From JAIEPT01 sp038217425 (GTDB lineage: Bacteria > Planctomycetota > Planctomycetia > Gemmatales > Gemmataceae), in NCBI GenBank assembly GCA_038217425.1, contig JBBQPM010000161.1, forward strand, positions 1 to 15,923: 15,923 nucleotides of DNA. Reading direction: 5' to 3'. Numbering within the stretch: position 1 is the first letter of the stretch; each line of letters opens with the position of its first letter. Below, in pieces: positions 7,613 through 13,747 of the stretch. A program made the translations under genes and the position numbers. The notes under the pieces are model-generated. The model had not been told where the DNA came from. It saw only the letters and a list, made by a program, of their open reading frames with translations, and searched no databases.

Positions 7613-8035
7613 ATGAAAAGCCATACCGAATATCTTACGCTCAACATCCCGTCCAAGATGGCGTTCGTCAACATCACGCCTCAGGTCGATGCCGCCCTCA
7701 AAAAAAGCGGCGTCCAGGAAGGCATTCTCCTGTGCAACACCATGCACATCACCGCTTCCGTTTTCATCAACGACGACGAACGCGGACTGCATCGCGATTT
7801 TGGCGTCTGGCTCGAAGAGCTGGCGCCCTTCAATCCCGATCCCAACCACTACCACCACAACCGCACCGGCGAGGATAACGCCGACGCCCACTTGAAGCGG
7901 CAGATCATGGGCCGTGAGGTCGTTGTGGCGGTCACGAAGGGCAAACTGGACTTCGGCCCCTGGGAGCAGATCTTCTACGGCGAGTTCGACGGCCACCGGC
8001 CCAAGCGGGTGTTGGTCAAGATCATCGGGCAGTAG
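7613..8035 (+). CDS. yjbQ: YjbQ/UPF0047 family protein (secondary thiamine-phosphate synthase enzyme)
   Basis: A 140-residue protein matching the whole YjbQ/UPF0047 family in length and motifs: TMHITASVFIND (about 43-54), HHN and NADAHLKRQIMG (to about 100), then GKLDFGPWEQIFYGEFDGHR (110-129). The conserved His and Glu residues are presumed metal ligands. E. coli YjbQ can replace thiamine-phosphate synthase weakly, which gives the family its name; its main substrate is unknown. The ATG at 7613 gives the family-standard N-terminus MKSHTEYLTL, and the frame upstream is not needed. No Shine-Dalgarno is seen, and a TAAACT that could act as -10 lies eight bases before the ATG, so a near-leaderless transcript is possible. 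Its 3' third is duplicated at 8605-8778. Confidence 0.9.
   Translation: MKSHTEYLTLNIPSKMAFVNITPQVDAALKKSGVQEGILLCNTMHITASVFINDDERGLHRDFGVWLEELAPFNPDPNHYHHNRTGEDNADAHLKRQIMGREVVVAVTKGKLDFGPWEQIFYGEFDGHRPKRVLVKIIGQ
7862..8035 (+). repeat. Direct repeat, copy 1: 3' third of yjbQ
   Basis: This 174-base stretch matches 8605-8778 codon for codon without gaps. My hand alignment finds about 36 differences (roughly 79% identity), most at third positions, and only seven amino-acid changes in 57. The copy is part of the intact gene. Confidence 0.85.
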
Positions 8036-8051
8036 ATGGAGGGTTCAAGTC

Positions 8052-8582
8052 GTGAGGAGCAAGTCGAAGCCGAGCCAGTCTATCAAGGCGATGACGTATT
8101 CAGCCCCTGGCGGCGACACGATCATCGACCCGACAGTTGAGGTTCTGGAGCCGATCATATTTCGGGAGCGAAACGGATGCTGGCGGTGCGGGTCTGGTGA
8201 CTCGTCCCTCGGAGTGGTCGAACACCGTGGCAAGCAGCACACGGCGACGATCGATCGCGAGCCAGCCCTCATGTTCTTCTTGGTTGAGCGACACGGGTTC
8301 TTCTTCACATACTTCCAGCCCACCAGATCGATCACCCCCGAACAGTTTGTGCCGTTTGCAGGAGGAGACTGTCGCCCTTGGGTCCGGCACAACATCGGCG
8401 GGGACAGCTTCTACGCTCCTCGGGCGTGCTTCGTGTCTCGGCCGTTCGCATGGGAGGTAGTGCAAGAGTTCCTACGATCCAAGGGTCGGTCCCGAGCCGT
8501 CCCGTGGGTTGATCGCTTCACCTTGGAATTTCCGAACCCGGCGGCTGGCGACAAGCCGCCCAGCAAGAACGAGTTGGCGTAA
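8052..8582 (+). CDS. Small protein, possibly Imm1-like immunity protein
   Basis: A 176-residue soluble protein lying exactly between the complete yjbQ and its partial copy. The GTG start at 8052 is chosen because TGGAGGG ends eight bases before it; the ATG at 8091 is an alternative that would remove 13 residues. Visible elements are a basic N-terminus, DPTVEVLEPI, a central hydrophobic segment ALMFFLVERHGFFFTYFQP, and a C-terminal part AWEVVQEFLRSKGRSRAVPW. The last part resembles the end of Imm1-type immunity proteins, where a helix with [EQ]F and a following W are conserved. This assignment rests on pattern memory only and is weak. Three cysteines and no signal peptide suggest a cytoplasmic protein. 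No toxin partner is present. Its flanking by a gene duplication points to acquisition by transfer. Confidence 0.6.
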   Translation: MRSKSKPSQSIKAMTYSAPGGDTIIDPTVEVLEPIIFRERNGCWRCGSGDSSLGVVEHRGKQHTATIDREPALMFFLVERHGFFFTYFQPTRSITPEQFVPFAGGDCRPWVRHNIGGDSFYAPRACFVSRPFAWEVVQEFLRSKGRSRAVPWVDRFTLEFPNPAAGDKPPSKNELA

Positions 8583-8602
8583 CGTATCTCGGCCCCGAGC
8601 CC

Positions 8603-8758
<156 letters not shown>

Positions 8759-8778
<20 letters not shown>

Positions 8779-9427
8779 CGTCCGGCTTCTTCGCCGGGGC
8801 GGCCTTCGTTTGCTGCACGATCAGCACGAGTTTCTGGGCCGCGCTCTTGAGCTTGATCTCGTAGTTCGCGATCCACGCCTTGAAGAGGACATGCGCGAAG
8901 ACGAGCGGAATGGCCGTCACGAGCCCCAGCGCCGTCGCGAACAACGCCAAGCCGATCTTGCCGCTCTGCGTGGCGATGTCCTGCCCCTTTCGGCGAACTT
9001 CCTCGATGTCCGAAAAAGTACCGATCATGCTGATGACGGTCCCGAGCAGGCCGACCATGGTCGCGATTTTGGCGATGGCCAGCGTCGTCGGCAGCAGAAA
9101 CTGCAGCTGCGGCAAAATTTCGAGTTCGATCGCGTTCGCCATTGCCCGCCGCATCGCGGCCAGGCCCTGTTTGGACGTCTCCAGACCTGCCGGGTAAAGA
9201 TTCTTGGGAATAAGTCCCGGCTGCGTTTTAGAGAACTTGATCGCCCCCTCCGCGCCTTCCTTCGACCATTTCTCCTGCAGCGCAGGCAGAAACAGATTCA
9301 GGTTCGTATCCGCCTGCCGGTTGAGCAGGAAGCGCCAAATGACCAGCGTCACCGCGACCAGCGACATGGCAAACATCGGGTAGGCGAAGTACCAGTCCTG
9401 CGTTACGAATTTCTTGAATTCTTCCAT
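8759..9427 (-). CDS. MotA/TolQ/ExbB-family proton channel protein
   Basis: A 222-residue inner-membrane protein of the ExbB/TolQ family, with a short N-terminus outside and three membrane segments at about 15-35, 110-138 and 157-183. Family signatures are VGLLGTVISMIGTF in the second segment and ALFATALGLVTAIPL in the third. A long cytoplasmic loop follows the first segment, and a basic tail ends the protein. ExbB and TolQ work with an ExbD/TolR partner to couple proton flow to energising outer-membrane or wall machinery. No ExbD-like gene follows: the downstream DNA is the yjbQ remnant. The partner may have been lost with the insertion event or be encoded elsewhere. AGAGG lies about ten bases before the ATG, a weak ribosome site. 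Confidence 0.92.
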
Positions 9428-9650
9428 CGCGGGCGGGCCTCTGGGTCGTAACAGGTCTCAGCGGGTGAGGAAACGATTCCCGCTCTTACATTACCGGCAA
9501 TCTGAAAATATTCGCGAGATTCCCGACGTTGCCGTACGGGACGGTCTCGAACGTGCTTGTCTAAAAGTCTAGGCATCGTCCAATTTTACCACCTCTTCCA
9601 TCGATTTGCTCGGCGGAATGTTTCGCCCTTTACTATATGTGGAGGTTTTC
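9428..9650. other. Divergent intergenic region
   Basis: This gap separates the ExbB-like gene (minus) and the first paralog of the repeat-protein family (plus). It must hold both promoters. I do not see the TTGGCA-N17-TTAAAT element that precedes paralogs 2 and 3. A TACTAT at about 9630 stands too close to the ribosome site to be convincing as a -10 box. Confidence 0.5.
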
Positions 9651-10151
9651 ATGCGTCATTCTCATTGGTTTGCACTGTGTGCTTTCGGTCTGGCCGCGTC
9701 TCCGGCCGCGATTCACGCTCAAATCGGCAACGTCAATCCGCAGCAATTGCAGCAACAATTCCAGCAGCAAGGCCAAAGGGGAATCGCCGGCGCTCCCCGC
9801 CTGCTCACCGGTCCGCCGCAGATTTTTACTTATTACAGCGTAGGGCCTCAAGGCGGCGCCTTCTTTAGCGCAGGTCAAGGAGGACAACAAGGGGGCTTCG
9901 GCCAGCAAGGCTTCGGTCAGCAAGGCTTCGGCCAACAAGGCTTCGGTCAGCAAGGCTTCGGCCAACAAGGGGGCTTCGGCCAGCAAGGCTTCGGCCAGCA
10001 GACTTCCTTTAGTACTTTCAGTCAGGGCGGTTTCGGCCCCGGGGGCTTCGGCCAGCAAGGCTTCGGCCAGCAAGGCTTCGGCCAGCAAAACTTTGGCTTC
10101 AATCCCTTCAACCGCGGCTTCGAATTGATCGGCGGCGTTCGCCTGCCCTAA
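9651..10151 (+). CDS. Secreted repeat protein, paralog 1 (GFGQQ repeats)
   Basis: A 166-residue protein of a family I do not recognise, with two relatives in this window. It has a signal peptide ending IHAQ and a conserved block IGNVNPQQLQQQFQ. A second block GAPRLLTGPPQIFTYYSV is followed by a long core with ten GFGQQ pentapeptides (five, two and three, with an Ser/Thr-rich break). The tail NPFNRGFELIGGVRLP ends at the stop. The mature protein has no cysteine and no predicted membrane segment. The ATG at 9651 is fixed by GGAGG five bases upstream; the frame is open 15 codons further. The Gln/Gly/Phe-rich core is the composition of an intrinsically disordered or amyloid-like segment, and a cell-surface or matrix role is inference only. 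An intrinsic terminator follows directly. Confidence 0.85.
   Translation: MRHSHWFALCAFGLAASPAAIHAQIGNVNPQQLQQQFQQQGQRGIAGAPRLLTGPPQIFTYYSVGPQGGAFFSAGQGGQQGGFGQQGFGQQGFGQQGFGQQGFGQQGGFGQQGFGQQTSFSTFSQGGFGPGGFGQQGFGQQGFGQQNFGFNPFNRGFELIGGVRLP
9894..10088 (+). repeat. 15-bp tandem repeats encoding GFGQQ
   Basis: Ten copies of GGCTTCGGYCARCAA occur in three blocks (9894-9968, 9972-10001, 10044-10088). In the first block the codons alternate GGTCAG and GGCCAA, giving a 30-bp higher-order unit. This suggests expansion by unequal exchange or slippage within the gene. Confidence 0.9.
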
Positions 10152-10165
10152 TCGTAGGTCATCTC

Positions 10166-10192
10166 AGCCCTTGACACCTTCAAGGGCTTTTT
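10166..10192 (+). terminator. Intrinsic terminator of paralog 1
   Basis: A perfect nine-bp stem AGCCCTTGA/TCAAGGGCT has a five-base loop and runs into five T. It begins 15 bases after the stop of paralog 1. Confidence 0.9.
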
Positions 10193-10274
10193 CGTTGCCC
10201 GAGCCTAATTTTTCGGCCAGATCCCACCTGCAAAAATTCTTAGTCGAGATTTTTTCGCATTTCCGAAATTTGTT

Positions 10275-10304
10275 GTTGGCAACGACTTAGAAATCTGTTT
10301 AAAT
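10275..10304 (+). promoter_or_regulatory. Promoter of paralog 2, with palindromic -35 region
   Basis: TTGGCA (10276-10281) and TTAAAT (10299-10304) are spaced by exactly 17 bases, the geometry of a housekeeping sigma promoter. The -35 box sits inside the palindrome GTTG-G-CAAC. The same words at the same spacing stand before paralog 3, which supports a real and shared control element. The expected transcript start is near 10311, leaving a leader of about 90 bases. Confidence 0.75.
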
Positions 10305-10309
10305 CCACA

Positions 10310-10360
10310 CAGACGCGTTTCCCGGCCCCTACGCCATTTCGTTGGGCCGATTTGCGTCTG
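10310..10360 (+). promoter_or_regulatory. Structured 5' leader of paralog 2
   Basis: An outer stem CAGACGC/GCGTCTG (10310-10316 with 10354-10360) encloses an inner stem CGGCCC/GGGCCG (10323-10328 with 10344-10349), forming a two-tier hairpin at the predicted 5' end of the mRNA. It may protect the transcript from decay or regulate it. Paralog 3 has no comparable fold in its leader. Confidence 0.5.
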
Positions 10361-10402
10361 CCCACGGATGCCGTTTAAACCCTTCTTTTTCTGAGGATTC
10401 GC

Positions 10403-10990
10403 ATGGCTCGCATTTGGATCGCGCTCTCACTCGTGGGCATGGCCGCCGCTCCTGACTTGCTTCAGGCTCAGATCGGCAATGTCAATCCGCAGCAACTCCA
10501 ACAACAATTTCAAGGCCAGCAACAGGGTCAGGGCCAAGGGCAGGGTCAGGGTCAGCAGGCGGCCTTTGCGGCCGGCGCTCCGCGCCTCCTGAGCGGCGCT
10601 CCCCAGGTCACCACCTACTACAGCGTCGGCGGCCAAGGCGGACAAGGCATGATGGGTGGAGGTATGGGCGGAATGGGTATGGGTGGAATGGGCGGTATGG
10701 GTGGCATGGGAATGGGTATGGGCGGAATGGGAATGGGTATGGGTGGTATGGGAATGGGTGGTATGGGAATGGGCGGCATGGGGGGCATGGGAATGGGCGG
10801 CATGGGAATGGGCGGCATGGGGGGCATGGGAATGGGCGGCATGGGGGGCATGGGAATGGGGGGCATGGGAATGGGCGGTATGGGAATGGGCGGCGTGAAC
10901 CCCTATATGATGCAGGGGGGCATGGGCGGCGGCATGAATCCCTTCATGATGCGTGGCTACGAAACCATCGGCGGCGTTCGGATGCCGTGA
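10403..10990 (+). CDS. Secreted repeat protein, paralog 2 (Gly/Met repeats)
   Basis: A 195-residue protein of the same family as paralogs 1 and 3. It has a signal peptide ending LQAQ, the block IGNVNPQQLQQQFQ, a (GQ)n linker, and GAPRLLSGAPQVTTYYSV. An extreme low-complexity core of GGM and GM units covers about residues 83-165, in which about a third of residues are Met. The protein ends NPFMMRGYETIGGVRMP. There is no cysteine. Dense Met motifs in exported proteins can bind Cu(I) or Ag(I), as in CopC/PcoC-type proteins, but the even GGMGM spacing might equally be structural. TGAGGA stands upstream of the ATG at 10403. The promoter and structured leader are described separately. A GC-rich hairpin follows the stop. 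Confidence 0.85.
   Translation: MARIWIALSLVGMAAAPDLLQAQIGNVNPQQLQQQFQGQQQGQGQGQGQGQQAAFAAGAPRLLSGAPQVTTYYSVGGQGGQGMMGGGMGGMGMGGMGGMGGMGMGMGGMGMGMGGMGMGGMGMGGMGGMGMGGMGMGGMGGMGMGGMGGMGMGGMGMGGMGMGGVNPYMMQGGMGGGMNPFMMRGYETIGGVRMP
10649..10894 (+). repeat. Gly/Met-coding tandem repeats
   Basis: The core of paralog 2 is built from GGNATGGGNATG-like units. In its 3' half a 24-bp unit (GGMGGMGM) and a 15-bp unit (GGMGM) alternate with near-identical codons, indicating recent expansion. The opposite strand reads Pro-rich and is open only because of this composition. Confidence 0.9.
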
Positions 10991-10996
10991 TTTTGT

Positions 10997-11027
10997 TTCG
11001 CCGCCGCCTGCTGACGGCGGCGGCGAA
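10997..11027. terminator. GC-rich hairpin between convergent genes
   Basis: A perfect 12-bp stem (TTCGCCGCCGCC with GGCGGCGGCGAA) and a seven-base loop lie between the stop of paralog 2 and the stop of the SUMF1 gene. Neither side has a T tract, so it may be a Rho-assisted stop or a 3' stabiliser for both transcripts. Confidence 0.6.
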
Positions 11028-11029
11028 TC

Positions 11030-11800
11030 CTATTCTGGAAAAAAACAGAGCCGCACGCCAATATCTCCCGCTCGGGCGCCCTGCCCGGCGGCACACCGAT
11101 ACGCCGACCGGCAATATCGCGGTTCGTAAAACCACGATCCCCCCCGCAGCGATCGCAACTTCCCCTCGGCCGGGCCCTGCGGATCGACCGCCTTCCCCGC
11201 CGGATACTCGCCGTGCCAATCCTGCAACCACTGGATCAGATTGCCATGCATGTCGTGCAGTCCCCAGGCATTTGCGGGAAAATGATCGATCGGCGTCGTC
11301 TTTTCCAGGTACCTCCCTTTTTGGCCCGAGCCGTTAAAGTTCGCCTGGTCTGTCGATAGCGTCGCCCCAAACGCGTACGCCGTCGTCGTTCCCGCCCGAC
11401 ACGCATATTCCCATTCCGCCTCGGTCGGCAATCGGTACAGTTTCTTGTCTTTGGCCCGCACCTTTTTGATGAATTCCTGACAATCGGTCCAGGAAACGCG
11501 CTCCACCGGCAGATTCTTCTCCCCGTCGAAATGACTCGGATTGATCCCCATCACCGCCTGCCATTGTTCCTGCGTCACCAGATGGGCGCCCATGTAGAAG
11601 CCCCGGGTCAACCGCACGTGATGTTGAACTTCGTTCTCGCGCCGATCCGGTTCGTCCGGGGGACTCCCCATCAAGAAAGTTCCCGGCGGGATCCAGACAA
11701 ACTTCATGCCCAGGCTGTTCGTGTACGGCCTGGGAGATTCCTGGGCGTGCAGCGGCAACGCTCCCGCGAGTGCACCAATCAGACCGATGAGCCGTTTCAT
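11030..11800 (-). CDS. Secreted SUMF1/FGE-sulfatase-domain protein
   Basis: A 256-residue protein with a signal peptide (MKRLIGLIGALAGALPLHAQ) followed by one SUMF1 domain. Landmarks are NSLGMKFVWIPPGTFLMGSP, VSWTDCQEF, RLPTEAEWEYACRAGT, GLHDMHGNLIQW, LRGGSWFYEPRYCRSAYR and a final GVRLCF. True formylglycine-generating enzymes oxidise a sulfatase cysteine using a Cys pair five residues apart (human C336 and C341). Here the two cysteines (YCRSAYRCAA) are six apart, and only the second aligns well, so activity is doubtful; many bacterial members are non-enzymatic or have other roles. The ATG at 11800 is preferred because GAGG lies eight bases before it; a TTG two codons earlier is possible. It is divergent from paralog 3 and convergent with paralog 2. 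Confidence 0.9.
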   Translation of the reverse strand: MKRLIGLIGALAGALPLHAQESPRPYTNSLGMKFVWIPPGTFLMGSPPDEPDRRENEVQHHVRLTRGFYMGAHLVTQEQWQAVMGINPSHFDGEKNLPVERVSWTDCQEFIKKVRAKDKKLYRLPTEAEWEYACRAGTTTAYAFGATLSTDQANFNGSGQKGRYLEKTTPIDHFPANAWGLHDMHGNLIQWLQDWHGEYPAGKAVDPQGPAEGKLRSLRGGSWFYEPRYCRSAYRCAAGQGARAGDIGVRLCFFPE

Positions 11801-11845
11801 GAACAAAACCTCAGTAAAAGAGCCTCGTTTTTTCGGAAAATTGCG

Positions 11846-11875
11846 GTTGGCAACCGAACGGCCGTCTGCTTAAAT
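11846..11875 (+). promoter_or_regulatory. Promoter of paralog 3, with palindromic -35 region
   Basis: TTGGCA (11847-11852) and TTAAAT (11870-11875) are again separated by 17 bases. The -35 box lies within CGGTT-GGC-AACCG. The conserved words GTTGGCAAC, ten variable bases, then TCTGYTTAAAT are identical in layout to the paralog 2 promoter. The predicted start is near 11882, with a leader of about 90 bases. The SUMF1 gene starts 46 bases away on the other strand and may share the control site. Confidence 0.75.
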
Positions 11876-11972
11876 ATAAAGTGGAACTTTTCTCCCGCCA
11901 GCTTCGTCTTATTTTAGAGCAATCCCGTTTGGCACAGGTAACCTTTTTTCCCGCCTTATTCCGAGGTATCCC

Positions 11973-12557
11973 ATGGCCCGATTTTCTTGGATCGTACTCA
12001 CCGTTTGTGGCATGGCAGCCTCTCCCGCATGGACTCACGCTCAGGTTGGCAACGTCAATCCGCAGCAACTGCAGCAGCAGTTTCAAAATCAACAAAACCC
12101 GCAGGGCGGCCAAGCTCAGCAGTCGCCGACGCCGGCATTCCCTATCGGCGCCCCCCGCCTGAATTCCGGCCCCCCCCAGGTGATTACGCTGTACAGCGTC
12201 GGCCCCCAAGGCGGCACCGGCTTCTACACCGGAATGAGCAGCAGCATGGGCGGCATGGGAATGATGGGCATGGGCGGAATGGGAATGGGCGGCATGGGCA
12301 TGGGCGGAATGGGAATGGGGATGGGGATGGGTATGGGCGGCATGAACCCCTACATGGGCATGGGCGGCATGGGGGGCGGCATGAACCCCTATATGGGCAT
12401 GGGAAACATGGGCATGATGGGGATGGGAAACATGGGCATGATGGGCATGGGCGGCATGAACCCCTACATGGGCATGGGCGGCATGGGCATGGGAAATATG
12501 GGCTTCAACCCCTTCCTCCGCGGCTTCGAAACCATCGGCGGCGTTCGTTTCCCGTAA
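11973..12557 (+). CDS. Secreted repeat protein, paralog 3 (Gly/Met/Asn repeats)
   Basis: This 194-residue third member of the family has a signal peptide ending THAQ and the block VGNVNPQQLQQQFQ. An Asn/Gln/Pro linker and GAPRLNSGPPQVITLYSVGP are followed by a core of GGMGM units in which NPYMGMG occurs three times. The tail NPFLRGFETIGGVRFP is the same as in paralogs 1 and 2 apart from a few positions. The mature chain has no cysteine. GAGG stands seven bases before the ATG. The core differs from that of paralog 2 by regular Asn and Tyr insertions, so the two Met-rich cores have diverged or were built separately while both ends stayed fixed. The function is unknown. Confidence 0.85.
   Translation: MARFSWIVLTVCGMAASPAWTHAQVGNVNPQQLQQQFQNQQNPQGGQAQQSPTPAFPIGAPRLNSGPPQVITLYSVGPQGGTGFYTGMSSSMGGMGMMGMGGMGMGGMGMGGMGMGMGMGMGGMNPYMGMGGMGGGMNPYMGMGNMGMMGMGNMGMMGMGGMNPYMGMGGMGMGNMGFNPFLRGFETIGGVRFP
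12246..12500 (+). repeat. Gly/Met-coding repeats with NPYMGMG units
   Basis: The core of paralog 3 consists of GGCATGGGN-type units interrupted by three AACCCCTAYATGGGCATG segments. The repeat is less regular than in paralog 2. Confidence 0.85.
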
Positions 12558-12585
12558 ACGTAGCCGACTCCCCGAATCCTTCCAG

Positions 12586-12609
12586 GCCTCTGATTCGTCA
12601 GGGGCTTTT
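12586..12609 (+). terminator. Intrinsic terminator of paralog 3
   Basis: The stem GCCTCTGA/TCAGGGGC (one G-T pair) is closed by the stable tetraloop TTCG and followed by TTTTC. It ends 22 bases before the PPK2 start, so PPK2 must use read-through or a promoter overlapping this hairpin. Confidence 0.85.
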
Positions 12610-12631
12610 CGTTTTAAACTGAGCGCTTCCC

Positions 12632-13543
12632 ATGATCAACTCCGAAATCATCGACGCCTTCCGCGTCCCCGTCGGCAAAAAACTCAAACTCAAGGACTAC
12701 GACCCCGGTTGGGCCCAAACCAAGGAACTCAAAGCGCTCGGCAAAGATCAAATTAAAGAACTCGCCCGCGAATCGCTGCAAAAAGACCTCAAGTCCCTCG
12801 CCAAGGCGCAAGACCTCCTCTACGCCGACAACCGCTTCGGCGTCCTCATCGTGCTTCAAGCGATGGACGCGGCGGGCAAAGACGGCACCATCAAGCACGT
12901 CATGTCCGGCGTCAATCCGCAGGGCTGTGAAGTCCACAGCTTCAAGAAACCGACCCCCGAGGATCTGGACCACAACTTCCTTTGGCGCTACATGCGCTGC
13001 CTGCCGGGGCGAGGCATGATCGGCATCTTCAACCGTTCGTATTATGAAGATGTTCTTATCGTGAAAGTGCACCCGGAAATCATCCAGGCCCAGAAATTGC
13101 CGCCGGGCAAAGTCGACGACGCGTTCTGGGAGCGTCGTTATGAAGACATCAACGCGTTCGAGAAGCACCTGGTGCGTAACGGCATCGTCATCGTGAAGCT
13201 ATTCCTTCACGTTTCGAAGGAGGAGCAAAAGCAACGTTTCATGGAGCGATTGGAGAAGTCGGACAAGCACTGGAAATTTTCCGCAGCCGACCTCGTCGAG
13301 CGTGGCTACTGGTCCGACTACCGCAGGGCGTACGAGGACGCGCTGTCGGCGACGAGTACGAAGCACGCTCCGTGGTACGTGATCCCCGCGGACCGCAAAT
13401 GGGTGACGCGCGCGGTGGTGGCCGACATCGTGACGAACACGATCTTGAATCTCGATTTGCATTACCCGTCGGTCAGCACCGCCGAGATGGCCGAACTCGC
13501 GGAGGCGAAGACGAAGCTCTTGCAGGAGGACGACGAGGCGTAG
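12632..13543 (+). CDS. Polyphosphate kinase 2 (PPK2) family, class III-like
   Basis: A 303-residue cytoplasmic kinase of the PPK2 family. Walker A is MDAAGKDGT (78-86). The Walker B-type segment is FNRSYYED followed by VLIVKVHPE (133-149), the wording typical of the class III branch, and a lid region rich in Arg/Lys lies around KEEQKQRFMERL. Class III enzymes use polyphosphate to phosphorylate AMP and ADP, giving ATP regeneration; the class call is inferred from the FNRS.YEDVL motif. Length and motifs are complete. There is only a weak ribosome site before the ATG. The gene sits immediately after the terminator of paralog 3, and its link to that gene family is probably only positional. Confidence 0.93.
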   Translation: MINSEIIDAFRVPVGKKLKLKDYDPGWAQTKELKALGKDQIKELARESLQKDLKSLAKAQDLLYADNRFGVLIVLQAMDAAGKDGTIKHVMSGVNPQGCEVHSFKKPTPEDLDHNFLWRYMRCLPGRGMIGIFNRSYYEDVLIVKVHPEIIQAQKLPPGKVDDAFWERRYEDINAFEKHLVRNGIVIVKLFLHVSKEEQKQRFMERLEKSDKHWKFSAADLVERGYWSDYRRAYEDALSATSTKHAPWYVIPADRKWVTRAVVADIVTNTILNLDLHYPSVSTAEMAELAEAKTKLLQEDDEA

Positions 13544-13730
13544 TTCCTTTTTTCGAACCGTTCACCCGGATTTGTTGAGAAGAATCAAAGGCGGCAGTCA
13601 AAAACGCTCAGTGCTCGAATACTGCGCCGATTCGATCCGCGCTCATCGTCAAAGCGAGCCAGGCCCGCACTCGTGGTTGCTGGTAACACTTATCCTCGGA
13701 AGTCGGATGGCAATTTCCAAGACGTTTGGG

Positions 13731-13747
13731 TGCGGGCGAAGCCCGCA
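13731..13747. other. Short hairpin abutting the thioredoxin-like stop codon
   Basis: TGCGGGC, GAA, GCCCGCA form a seven-bp stem with a three-base loop directly after the minus-strand TAA. There is no T tract, so a terminator function is uncertain. The rest of 13544-13747 holds no gene I can support. Confidence 0.45.

Noticed and set aside
9633..10088. Minus-strand frame reading Leu-Ala-Glu-Ala repeats
   Set aside because: It is the complement of the GFGQQ repeats, open only because of the repeat composition.
9894..10088. CRISPR-like array
   Set aside because: The 15-bp units are contiguous without spacers, in frame and part of a protein-coding gene.
10618..10898. Pro-rich minus-strand frame and Trp/Glu-rich plus-strand frame
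   Set aside because: Both are shifted readings of the Gly/Met repeat DNA of paralog 2.
12614..13168. 184-codon minus-strand open frame
   Set aside because: Antisense to PPK2, which has intact Walker motifs.
13610..13680. Short minus-strand frame (VRAWLALTMSADRIGAVFEH)
   Set aside because: It may be a gene fragment, but I recognise no family and it is too short to support.
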